Shown piece after piece: positions 21,874 through 32,225 of a stretch of DNA of 64,000 bases. Position 1 is the stretch's first letter; each line of letters starts with the position of its first letter. The notes beneath the pieces were generated by a model. The model saw only the letters and a list, made by a program, of their open reading frames with translations. It was not told where the DNA came from and searched no databases. This DNA comes from Deinandra increscens subsp. villosa (lineage: Eukaryota; Streptophyta; Magnoliopsida; Asterales; Asteraceae). Made by a program: the position numbers and the translations under genes. The DNA lies in the NCBI GenBank assembly GCA_039602395.1, contig JBCNJP010000006.1:58092429-58156428 (forward strand), in the 5' to 3' direction.

Positions 21874-23541
21874 GGATGTTTTGATGCTGATTTCACTGCC
21901 ACTGCTGATCGGTTTTGTTTCTTTTACCCTTGTACTTTTTGGTTATTTTGTTTTTACTAGATCATGGTCTGTATGATATTATGCTATATTATGACTGGGG
22001 GTACTGTACGGGGTAACCGGTTGGGTGGTTGTGATTTCCTTGTGATTGTATATATATGGCATGATGTTTCTGTTTCTTGGTAGCACTATGGTTGAGATGT
22101 GATATTCCTACATTTACTTCTTCCATCCGATTTCTGGAATTCACGATCTGTTGCGAGAGGGTGTTGGCACGACTTCCGAGGAGCTTTCACGATGATATCA
22201 GGGGAGTCTGTTCCAACTTGTTTCTTTTTATTTATTTATTTTTCTTTTTATTTATTTTCGCATTTTCATTTATCTTTTATTTTTAGTTTTTTTTCCATTC
22301 GTGTCTGTATATTAGTTATGTGCGTGTTTCCTATCACATTGAGGGCAATGTCGATCTTAAGTGTGGGGAGGGGGACAGGACGTCAAGTTTTTGAGTTTTT
22401 ATTTTGAAAAAAAAAATTGAAAAACGTAAAAAATGCAAAAAGATTTTCTAATTTTTGAGTCATTTTTAGTTTTTAGTTGTTGAGTCAAATCTGTCTTGGG
22501 ATAAATTGCCGGTACATGGAAAATGATAGTACAATTGGGAGTCGATTTTCAAAATAAAAATATCAAGAAAGAAAGAGAAAGTGGTAGAAAAGGAGAGTAT
22601 GGAAAATATAGCTAATTTGTGATGTGTCGGTAGGCCCAACTGATCTAGTAAAACTTAATTATCCTTCGGTGTTTTATTTGTGTATAAATATGTAATTAAC
22701 TTAGTTTGCCAGTGGGTTCCCATTTTAGAGGTTAGAGTAAGATTGAAACTGATGATTATGAGGAAAAAGACCTTTTTAGATTAGAGACTTATATATCCTC
22801 AGAATAAACTGGCACGTTATGATCTTTTTGCGAAAGCAAATCCGAGAAATAACGGCGCCCCATCTTTTCCATATTTGAGTATATTAGGTAATAAATTGGT
22901 TAATAAATTAGAGTGAAGGGACAGAATACTCACGTACGAACTAAGGATAGTATCCCGTGGTGAGTGCCTCTGATGATGTTCCGGATCTCGCGGGCAAAAC
23001 ACTCACGTATAATTTCGGGGGTAAGACCTTGTGAAAAAGTACCTCTGATGATGTCTGTTGGTAAGTATAGCTAAAATTAACCAACTATAAAAAAAAGAAA
23101 ATGAAAAAAATAGGAAGTGATAGTAGATGAATAAATGCTCAACAAATTCACTCATCCATTCAAATCCATCATTCTTGGGATATATGAGTATCTGGTTTAT
23201 CTAGGGTGGGGAAAATATAAATAATTCATCTTTATTACCCTTTACTTTGACCGAATTTGAGTCGGGATTAGATTGAGCTAGAATTTTCTGAATGTGGGAC
23301 ACATTGGCAGGTTAATACAAATGGTTGGTAATTTATATAAACACTTTGGGGGCTCAAAGATCAGTGGTTGGGTTTAGTCGGACAGAAATATCGACGATTA
23401 AAATTAGTATATATGAATACATTTTGGAATGTGGATTGAAAAAGGTTGATAGTTTGAAATGTTAAATAATTTTGAGTTGATTTTCCCAATTATGATTCCA
23501 TGGCAGTTTTTCCGAGACGGAAAAAGTCAAGTGTGGGGATG
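21874..23541 (+). other. Athila-B 3' untranslated region and polypurine tract
   Basis: No gene is seen. CACATTGAGGGCAATGT followed by AAGTGTGGGGAGGGGG (about 22338-22375) is a typical Athila 3' mark. A second tract, AAGTGTGGGGATG, at about 23529-23541 directly precedes the LTR and is the likely primer for plus-strand synthesis. The segment 22400-23540 is recognisably homologous to 30779-31672 of Athila-C (shared GTAGGCCCA, AGTGGGTTCCC and ATGATAGTACA stretches). Confidence 0.75.
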
Positions 23542-24614
23542 TGATGTTAGTCCAATGTGTCGTCATTATTGTTCTTAATTTATCATACTTATTTATAATA
23601 ATGGTTGGATTACGTTGCATTTTCACGAGTTTTGTGTTTTGAGGTACCGTAAGCTTAATGTGCTAAAAGTGGAGTTTTATAAAGAAGCCTGAAGCTGATC
23701 GGTACGAAGTTCGAGAAACGATCGAGGAACGAGTGAAGACTTAGAAGAAATTGGAGAAAAGTTCTTGAGGTTCAAATTAGGGCGGTACGCCCAGGAGTAA
23801 AGAAGTCAGGGCGGTGCGCCCTAAAGTCTAGAGAAGTAGCCGCAGTTTCCAATCCGGGCGGTACGCCCAGAATTCCACAATTTGGGGCGGTGCGCCCCGA
23901 ATCGGTCGACAGAAGATTTTTAGGGTTTAGTATTTAAACTTGTTTTGTTAAGTTTTTGAGATCATCTTCATTCCAGACGACCAGAGCTTTAGGGTTTGCG
24001 ATTTTCATCCTTGTTTTGGAGATTTGGAAGCAATTGAATCATTCGGTACAGTTTTTAATGCATTATTCATTCATAATCATGTTTGTTAAGTTAGGTATGT
24101 CCGACTAATCACCTCTAACCACTTTTGGTGATTGGTTGGTAAAATCGTTCTATTCCTAATCGGTTATTTGCTAGTTGTTCCGGAATCCTTGCAACCGTTG
24201 AACACCCGCATGCTAAAATTGTTTAACCTAACTAGTAACCTAGGGTTTTAGTGGTCCCCTGACATGATCTAGCACTTTCTTACGACAGGAACTAATCAGC
24301 CCAATAGGAATCTAGGTTATTAGGTCAATTAAGCAATTGGGGGGCATGTCTATGTGTCACTAGTAATTAATTAGGTTTTGCCTAAATCGGTAGCCAACCA
24401 GGATCCAAAAGTGGTTAGTTTTCATCCATTGATAGTTAAGTAATTCCTAGTGCAAGTTAGTTAATTTTAGTTAAATCACCCCAACACTAAAAACAGCCAA
24501 GTGGCAATTTAGTATAATTTTAGGTTAATTGGTAATTTAGTTAATTTAGTTAATAAGGTAATCAATCAATTAATCAATTTCCACATATTCCCTTGGTTCG
24601 ATAACCCTAGCTTC
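23542..24614 (+). repeat. Athila-B 3' LTR, 3'-truncated
   Basis: It starts TGATGTTAGTCC after the polypurine tract. Four GGGCGGTACGCCC-type words lie at about 23779-23897. The end is lost: sequence stays Athila-like to GGTTCGATAACCCTAGC near 24610 and then changes. The length of 1.07 kb is about half that of the other Athila LTRs in the window. Confidence 0.7.
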
Positions 24615-25085
24615 CACTACTACAAAATCAATATAAGTTGGGGATTTGTGACGGTCTGACAAATCGTTATCAATTACATGCAACATAGGAGGGCTCACTT
24701 ACTTGTCGAATTGAAGGTGAATTAGTGATAGAAAACACCCAAGGTTCCAGATTTTGCAACCAATTTTGCAGATTTTAGGCTTGGAGGGCTGAATTCTTGA
24801 GCAAAGTAGAGGGGTTAAGGGCTGGGGTTCGACTTCCAGGCGTGGAGTCGACCTCCCCCTTTCTTTCCTGTATTTTGATCAACCCACTTTGCCCAAATTA
24901 CAATTTCAGTCCCCCTAGTTTGTTCCTTAGGTCATTTGGTTACATAACAACAATTTTTCAAGTTATCCCCTTGGGGTTTCTATAACATGGAAAGTACTAA
25001 TATATTTAAGAAACAATTTAGTCGCATAACAAGACTCGGTTTAACGTTAACGGAATGTTCACGTATTTAAAACTCGGGATGTTAC
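24615..25085 (+). other. LTR tail with possible CACTA-like start
   Basis: The first bases, CACTACTACAAAATC, followed by GACGGTCTGAC, resemble the terminal repeat of CACTA transposons, but no matching right end is seen. The rest has no gene. Its end, AACTCGGGATGTTACA, resembles the end of the solo LTR at 28856 (TCTCGGGTGTCACA), so it is most likely the 3' tail of a gypsy-type LTR abutting the RT gene. Confidence 0.4.
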
Positions 25086-26299
25086 AGCTGCCCTCTTCGC
25101 TCCCTTCACTGTTGCCCCGATAGGGATGTCGGTGCCAAGGGCATCTCCCGTCTCATCGCCCACCTCAAAACCCTTCACCTCTCTTCTGAAGATCGTCAAA
25201 TATCTGTGCGAGGGGCATTGTCTACTGACCTCGATATGTTTCTGGCCTTCGACGGTGCCTTAAAATGCCATGGTGTGTGGTTGTGTGGTAGGTGTATGAG
25301 GATTCATGCCTTCAGTCGTGGGTGCCACCACCCTGACGGCATCGTCCGGTACGTTACCCCCGTCGGGGGTGAGGGTACCCACCTTGTTGGGATCTCGGTG
25401 CCCCAACCCCCTGTCAATTTGGGCTCCCCCACGTCCTCCTTCTTGTTGGATGTGAACCTCCTTGATCGTGTTTTCAGGGCCCGTTGCACTACCGTTAAGA
25501 GCATCCCGCACAACTGTCGCATGGCCTTCTCTCAAGCGCTTAAAAATGCTCTCCTCGCGGTGGTGGGTCGGCCTGACTCTGTGGCCGCTTGGGTGCGTCT
25601 CCTTCTCCTTCCGCGGTGCACGCTGCGGGTTTTTAAACCCCGGAGTCGATAGGAATGTCGCTCTGGGAATCAGAAGGCTTTGTAGTGTCGCTCCATCATG
25701 TCTTCCTTATTCGCATGGGGGGGGGGGGGGATGGCGGGGTCGAGCTGTTGGCTAGTCGCCTTCAAGATGCTTCCGGGGGGGGGGGGGGACTCGCGCATTG
25801 TGGCTGATAATGTTAAAGGTGACCAAGTCGCCCCTAACGTCAAACGGTGTCTCCGGAAAGTCGCGGATGGGCATTTTACTACTGTTGTGAAGGTGCTATC
25901 CTCCTCTGGGGTTGCGCCGTATAATGCCGAAACAATTCGTGCTTTGGTGGCCAAGCACCCATCTCGCCCGAGCCCCTCTATGCCTATTGACCATTTTGCT
26001 GAGCCCGCGTTGGTCGTTACCGCTGACCGGGTCCTCGACGGCATTAAATCATTTCCTAAAGGGACTTCTTGTGGTAGGGACGGACTGAGGGCTCAACACT
26101 TTTTGGACAGTCTCTGTGGGGAAGGGTCTGCCACTGCCAATGACCTTTTGGGTGCCATGGCCTCGGTTGTTAACTTGTGGCTGGGAGGGAGATGCCCAGT
26201 TAGTCTTGCGGAATTCGTTGCTTCGGCGCCCCTCACGCCGCTTTTAAAGCCTGACAATGGGATTCGGCCTATTGCGGTGGGCACCATTTGGCGCCGACT
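25086..26299 (+). pseudogene. RLE-type RT gene, N-terminal half (interrupted)
   Basis: This is the first part of a GC-rich reverse transcriptase gene that ends at 30778. The frame is open from the junction with the LTR tail. It has a zinc-finger-like Cys/His segment, CHGVWLCGRCMRIHAFSRGC (about 25268-25327), then GRDGLRAQHFLDSL and IASAPLTPL-type finger motifs (here FVASAPLTPLLKPDNGIRP). Stops occur at 25650-25652 and 25683-25685, both TAG. Two runs of 14 G (25717-25730, 25775-25788) bracket 44 bases that read sensibly only in another frame. The gene is cut after IWRRL by a solo LTR. It looks like a non-LTR retrotransposon or an RT-derived repeat family. I recall relatives as very abundant in Asteraceae but cannot check this. 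Confidence 0.7.
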
Positions 26300-28856
26300 T
26301 GTCACACCCCCAAATAACCACTAACGGAGTTTATACCGTTAAGGGGCGCGACTAGACCAGGATCCACAACCATAGTTACAAATACTAAACGAATCAGGGT
26401 TAGTTCAAACACAAGTTATAAATAAAGTCTCAAATACAACGCAGCGGAATAAAATATTGTCTTAGCACTAACCACGTGCTTTACATAAACATTGTTTTAA
26501 AATTCCCAAGTTTAGTTTAAACAGAAATAAATATCTTCTCGTGTCATGCCAACCTCCAGCGGATACTCCTTAGCGATCTGCAAAAGTTTAAACCACGCAA
26601 GTGTCAACCTAACGGTTGGTGAGTTCACAGTGGGCTTGTCATGCATTGGCCCGGTCTCATAATCATAATTCGTGTCAAGGTATACTTACAAGTTATTTTT
26701 TGTGAAAAGCAATGCTCGTAATTAAATCTCAGTTTATAAATGGTTTGTCCGTGACCTACGTCATCGGGTATGTACTAGTTCCGTAAAGTTAAAGGACTCA
26801 ACCGATATCGCGGGTAGCTAATCCGTTGTTCCATGCTCTAAGGAAGTTTGTACCAAAGCTGACTTATTGTGTGGGGGCCGAGCCATCCCGTACGGTGCGG
26901 ACCTACGTCATCGCGGTTTTTGCCTCCCCCGTGTCCTCCCCGGGACTACGGTCGAATAGGCTGATATTGTTCCTCCGTGCACTCCCCGTGCCACGGGGCG
27001 GAGTTTGTCAAACTCCAGTAGATCTACCCAACATCCCCTCGCTTTACAATTAATGGCACAATTTTAGTTGAGGACTTTTAAGTTATAATGCATCCTTAGA
27101 AAACATGTGATATCATATGGTTCAGACTTTAACCTACACTAGCCATATTAAAACGTTTTCAGTTTTGCTTCAGAAATAGTTTGTTTAAGTTTACAAGTGT
27201 TTCCCATAAAAACACTTCAGTTCATCAAGTGGGTGCCGAGCATTCCCGAGTTCTCTTGTTCATTGGTAGGTGCCTAGCACTCTAGAGTTTATTCAGCATT
27301 GTTTTTCGTTAAGTTATTCGGTGTGGCCCAAACAGGCTCACGGTAAACAGGTTAGTGACACTCACCTTGGGTTGCACTGCTACACTTGCTAAGTATCCAA
27401 GTTATGTTTGCTTAACGAAGACCTAGAACACGTTTAGGTCTAAAGTATTAGTTTCGTGTCTAATCTTTACTTAACGTCACTATGGCCCATAACATAGCAC
27501 GTTGGAACTATGACTCGACATACAGACACACGACACCAATGGTTGATCATAAACAAGGGTTCATATAATTCAGATATCAAGCATGTTTCATCATGGCATA
27601 ATCATGTAAGTCATGGCATAACACTTAAGCAACTTTCACAAGTTTGGTTTTCAGGTCAGGTCTTAGTTTCGCTAGCACAGTTTCGCTAGGCAGTTTCGCT
27701 GGGTGCACGGGCAGCACTTTCGCTAGGCAATGCCCGCTGACACAGTTTCGCTAGGCTAGTTTCGCCCGAAACTGCTGACGCAGTTTCGCTAGCCTAGTTT
27801 CGCAGGGAAACTGGTTTGAACTTTCGTTCGGGTATTTCGCTCGGTAGTTTCGTTCGAGCAGGTCTGGTCAGTTTCGCTAGCGACACTATAGTTTCGCTCG
27901 ACAGTGTCGCTGAATGAACAAGTAAATTCGCTGGATAGTTTCGCCCAGAGAACACACAGTTTCGCTGGTCGCGAAAAACATACGGATTTGCCTAAAAATC
28001 AACCTAACAGCTTCTGATCTTACATGCAATTCATTATTTAGCATACATAGGCATTTACCAACATAAATCAGCAAGCTTTAACACCTTAAACATGCATTTT
28101 GTCATCAAATCACCCAAAATACATATAAAACCCTAAAATGGCTAAAATAGCATAAATCTCTATCATGGCTGGATTTTAAACGCAAAGTTGTCAACTTTAT
28201 GATAGATCTAGCATTCCTAAGTATTATCTCAGGAGCATACAAGTTTTCATGAAGGTTTGATCATGCTTTAAGAAGAAAACACATAGAAAAGCATAAAACA
28301 TAGTTTTAGGACTCACGTTTGATATCAAGAATCGATAGATGAGATGAGATGATGGTCTTGAGGCTGAGGTCTCGGTTTCCTGATGGTTTTCTCGGCTGAC
28401 CAGTTTCCAGAGAATAGTGTGTGTGTTTGTGATGAAATGAGGCAAATGGAGAAACTAGGGTTTATTAAGATTATTTATATCAGGGGCCAGTTTCGCTGGC
28501 AGTTTCGCTGGCCAGGCGAAACTAGCTCTGGTCTCGTGTTATTGGATTATCTTAGCTGGCTACCGGGCGACACTATAGTTTCGCCCGGTAGTTTCGCTGG
28601 CGACCAAAAGGCAAGTTTTCACATAATCAAGTATTTACAATTTGTCATGCTATTCACAATAATTAGTCATGTATTTAAATCACATTGCACATAAGGACAA
28701 TAAATAGGCACATAACATATATGGACGGGTTCGGTGATCAACCAAAGGTCGTGGACGTATTCGGCCTAGTTATGCATTAGCTACTAAGTTAACACTTATA
28801 ACGTAACTAACGGATTTGTCTAACGGAAGTTAACCTTGAAATTCTCGGGTGTCACA
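26300..28856 (+). mobile_element. 2.56-kb solo LTR inserted in the RT gene
   Basis: The insert starts TGTCACACCC and ends GGGTGTCACA, perfect 10-bp inverted termini with TG...CA ends. It is flanked by the exact 5-bp duplication CGACT (26295-26299 and 28857-28861). No internal region or coding sequence is present, so it is a solo LTR left by recombination. The length fits chromovirus (Tekay/Del-like) gypsy LTRs, but the family is inference. The RT gene reads in one frame across the site when a single CGACT is counted. Confidence 0.85.
27655..28610 (+). repeat. Clustered AGTTTCGCT words in the solo LTR
   Basis: The word AGTTTCGCT, usually followed by (A/G)G, recurs about fifteen times between 27660 and 27965 and again at 28485-28600, with variants such as AGTTTCGCCC and CTTTCGCT. 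Spacing is irregular (roughly 12-40 bases), so it is a clustered motif and not a strict tandem repeat. Confidence 0.8.
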
Positions 28857-30778
28857 CGACTGGTCTCAAAAATCGCCATGAGGGGGTTGCTAAGGACATG
28901 ACTCAATACCTCCAAGACTTCCAGTTCGGTGTCGGTGTCCCCAGCGGGGCTGAGGCTATCTTGCATAGTGTCAATCGCCTCCTGGATGCCCGGCATACCG
29001 ACGACTCCCTTGCCATGCTCACCGTGGACTTCGCCAATGCCTTTAACCTTGTCGACCGCTCGTCCTTTCTACGCGAGGTTCGGATGCTGTGCCCGGCTAT
29101 CTTGCCTTTGGTGGACTTCTTATACGGGCATCCGACCCGTCTGTACTTGGGGGACGATCATATTTGGGCCACCATGGGGGTTCAGCAGGGTGACCCGCTG
29201 GGGCCACTCCTGTTTGCCCTGGTTCTTCACCCCCTTGTCCACCACATCCGGGACACTTGCCGCTTCCTCTTACAAGCTTGGTATCTCGATGATGGCACGA
29301 TCATTGGGGATGTGGAAGAGGTTGCTAGGGCCCTCGAAATCATCAAGGTTATGGGTCCTCCGTTGGGGTTGGTCCTTAATATTAAGAAGACCGAACTTTT
29401 CTGGCCAAGTTGTGACGGCAGGAAGACTCTGCCGGGGCTTTTCCCTATTGGCATCAGCAGGCCGACCTCAGGGGTGAAGCTCTTAGGCGGAGCGGTCAGC
29501 AACGATGGGGGGTTTATCCAAGGGTTGGCCTTGAGGAGGGCCAGTACAGCTGCTGATCTTATGCGCCTCCTCCCCAAACTTGGTGATCCCCAATGCGCCC
29601 TCCTTCTGCTCCGTTCGTGTATGGTTATCGCCAAACTTTCTTTCGGCCTCAGAACCTGTCCTCCCCTTGATGTGGCTCAGGCAACAATGGCTTTTGACAA
29701 CGACCTTCGCGCGGCCATTGAAGATATTATCGTGTGTGGTGGGCCCTTCTTTGGGGACCTCCAATGGCGGGTTGCCTCCTTGCCCATCAAGCTGGGCGGG
29801 CTTGGGGTCTACTCGTCTGTCGAGGCCTCCTCCTACACTTTCTTGGCCTCGAGGGCCCAATCCTGGGTGCTCCAGGACCATATCCTTCGGGAATGTGGGG
29901 TGTGCCCTATGGACTCGGCGTACACGGGCGCGTTAGCTGGCCTTCGTGACTTTATTCCGGGCTTTGATCTTAGCGGTTTCTCTAACAAGGACACCGCCCC
30001 ACCCAAAGCCCAACATGTTTTGGCGAATGTCCTTTTTAGTAAAGCCGTGGGAGAGATGGAGGCTGCCTTCGGGATGTCTGCCAAGGAAAAGGCGGTGTGG
30101 GAATGCCTTCGCCAACCACATGCTCAAGATTTTCTCCTGGCCCTCCCCATTGATGGATTGGGGCAACACATGTCGCCAGTCGAATATCGGGCTATTCTTA
30201 AATATCGGCTTATGATCCCCCTGTACCCGAATGATGAGAGGTGCCCAGTGTGCAGCAAGGCATGCTTGGACGCTTATGGGGAACACGCGGTCCATTGCAA
30301 AGAGCTACCCGGCTTCAAATACCAACATGACCTGGTCCGGGACGTCTTATTCGACATTTTCAGAAGAGCTGGGATATCTGCAAAGAAGGAAGCCCCGGTT
30401 AATTACTTGTCGGACCTAGCGGACGGGCGTTCCTCCCTTCGACCGACGGACGTCCTTGTCTTTGGGTGGCAGCATGGGAAGCACGCCTGTGTCGACCTTA
30501 CTGGGGTTTCCCCTCTCGTGGGGTTCAAGGGCTCTGGTTATCGGGCTGGCCAGGCTGCCACGAATGCTGCTGCAGGGAAGGTGCACAAACATGAGGAAGC
30601 GTGTCTGGCGAATCAATATGTGTTTGTGCCTTTCGCGTTTGATACTTTCGGTTACCTTGCCTCGGAAGCTGTGGATACTTTGAGCAGGGTCCAGAAGGTT
30701 ATGCATTGGAATGTGGCGACTCCTAGTGGTTTGAATGTGGTTTTCATTCGGTTAGGCTTTGCTATTAAAAAAAATTGA
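28857..30778 (+). pseudogene. RLE-type RT gene, catalytic and C-terminal half
   Basis: Open for over 620 codons. RT motifs: FQFGVGVPSGAEAILHSVN, the first catalytic Asp in MLTVDFANAFNLVDR, GVQQGDPLGPLLFAL and the YLDD box in LQAWYLDDGTIIGD (about 29273-29314). A thumb region (GVKLLGG) and a long linker follow. Near the C-terminus a CCHC finger, CPVCSKACLDAYGEHAVHC (about 30242-30298), is followed by RPTDVLVFGWQHGKHACVDL and a downstream lysine-rich helix. CCHC followed by R-P-x-D...D...K is the layout of the restriction-like endonuclease of R2-type non-LTR elements; I infer this from motifs only. The last codons (FAI-KKN-stop) run into Athila-C A-rich sequence at about 30765, so the natural C-terminus is lost. 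The composition is visibly more GC-rich than its neighbours. Confidence 0.75.
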
Positions 30779-32225
30779 AAAATTCTTCAAAAACGTCCGA
30801 GATTCTGGCTGCAATTAAATGGGAAATGATAGTACACTCAGGATTCGACTTTCTAATAGTGTGCTTAAATGTTAAATAAATAAATAAAAGCTGAAAGCAT
30901 TATTGGTTAGCGATGTATTGGTAGGCCCAGCCGACTTAAAAAGCTTAAATATCTTAATTGTGTCTGAAAATTGGAATTAAAATATAGAAAATCATGAGAT
31001 CTAGTGGGTTCCCGCCTTAGATTGAAACGAGGATGCTGAAACTGTCAAAAATAGAAGATAGGTACCTTAATATTTAAAGATAGACTTGTCTCTGAATAAT
31101 AAGCACGCCTCTGTCTTTTTATGAAAATAATTCCGACTTTGGTGGCGCTTCCATAAAAAAAAATCCATATTCCATCTATATTTCTGCATGAGGTGAGCTA
31201 AATACCCTATGTGCTACCCATCGGGTTCACTCTCAGTGGATGTTCCTCTAGATGAAGCTCGTTTGAAAAGAAAAAAAATAAATATAAAGCTCAAAAAAAT
31301 AACAGACCATTCATCCATTATTCCACCATTTTGGAGACAAGTATATAATTAAATATTAGGGTAGGAGAACCTAAATGGTTTAAACCTGTGCCTTGAGATC
31401 TTGAGACGGGATTAGGCAAAGTTGTGATGTTTGAGTGTGGGATCCGGCCATTGGGTTGACTGGTTAGGTAAAAGAATAAAGATGACACTTTTGGGGGCTA
31501 TAAAAGTTGGTGGTTGGGGTTTAATTGGATCAAAATATCGATGATCGTTGTCGGGATGTAAGTATGCTAATAGTAATAAATTAATGAGAATTAATAAGTT
31601 AGAGGTAAGTCCTGATTATGATTCCATTGCAGTATTTTTCGAGGACGAAAAAAGAGTAAGTGTGGGGATGTTTGATGTGTTGCAAACACATCCTGTTTTC
31701 CCGTGTATTTTGTATATAAATTGAGTCGAGTTTGAGTCATTTTTATTTAGTTTTTATCTATTTTAAAGTAATTGAGTCCTAATGTGTTATTGACTCATTT
31801 TCATATATTTTGGTGTGAGTTTAATTAATTTATTTGAGGCATGTGTTTAATTAGGACAGTTGTGATTTAATTGTGCTCAAAATGGTTAAATATACTTATT
31901 TGTAGGTTGTATAAATAGCCAAGGGGATGGTATTATAATTCATCTAAGTCGAGAGTTGTATGGTAAATACATCAAAGATGAAGGACTAAAATAGTTGATT
32001 ATGAAGTTCGAGGGCTGAAAATGTAATATGTGAAAAAGATGCATGCAAGTGTCGTTGGAATTTCCTCACTTTTTAGTGACACATATGAAGTGCCAGGATT
32101 GCTTTGGTCAAAATCGATATTTGTCGGGTCAAACCCGACTAATTTGTCGGCTTTTGAATCTTTAGAATTACGTTTGGGACCTGCTTATTTTTGTAGCCCG
32201 CAAAACCTAATTTCGAATTATATAA

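Larger units (their letters stand above)
14691..24614 (+). mobile_element. Athila-B: second Athila element, 5'-truncated
   Basis: This contains gag C-terminus, protease, RT, RNase H and integrase, then a long spacer, an env-like ORF, a 3' untranslated region and about 1.07 kb of 3' LTR. It belongs to a different family from Athila-A. The gag-protease is repeated with different sequence, and the GGGCGGTACGCCC-type word fills its spacer (19530-20250) and 3' LTR (23770-23900) but is absent from the Athila-A LTR. Its own 5' LTR and N-terminal gag are missing. The left edge near 14691 is approximate. Confidence 0.8.

Noticed and set aside
12136..23541. Integrated pararetrovirus (caulimovirus-like) sequence
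   Set aside because: LTRs, a tRNA-Asp primer site, integrase and the gag-pro-RT-RNase H-integrase order identify Athila Ty3-gypsy elements; no movement-protein motif is seen.
26826..27053. 75-codon ORF
   Set aside because: It lies inside the solo LTR, has no domain and is likely chance in a GC-richer stretch.
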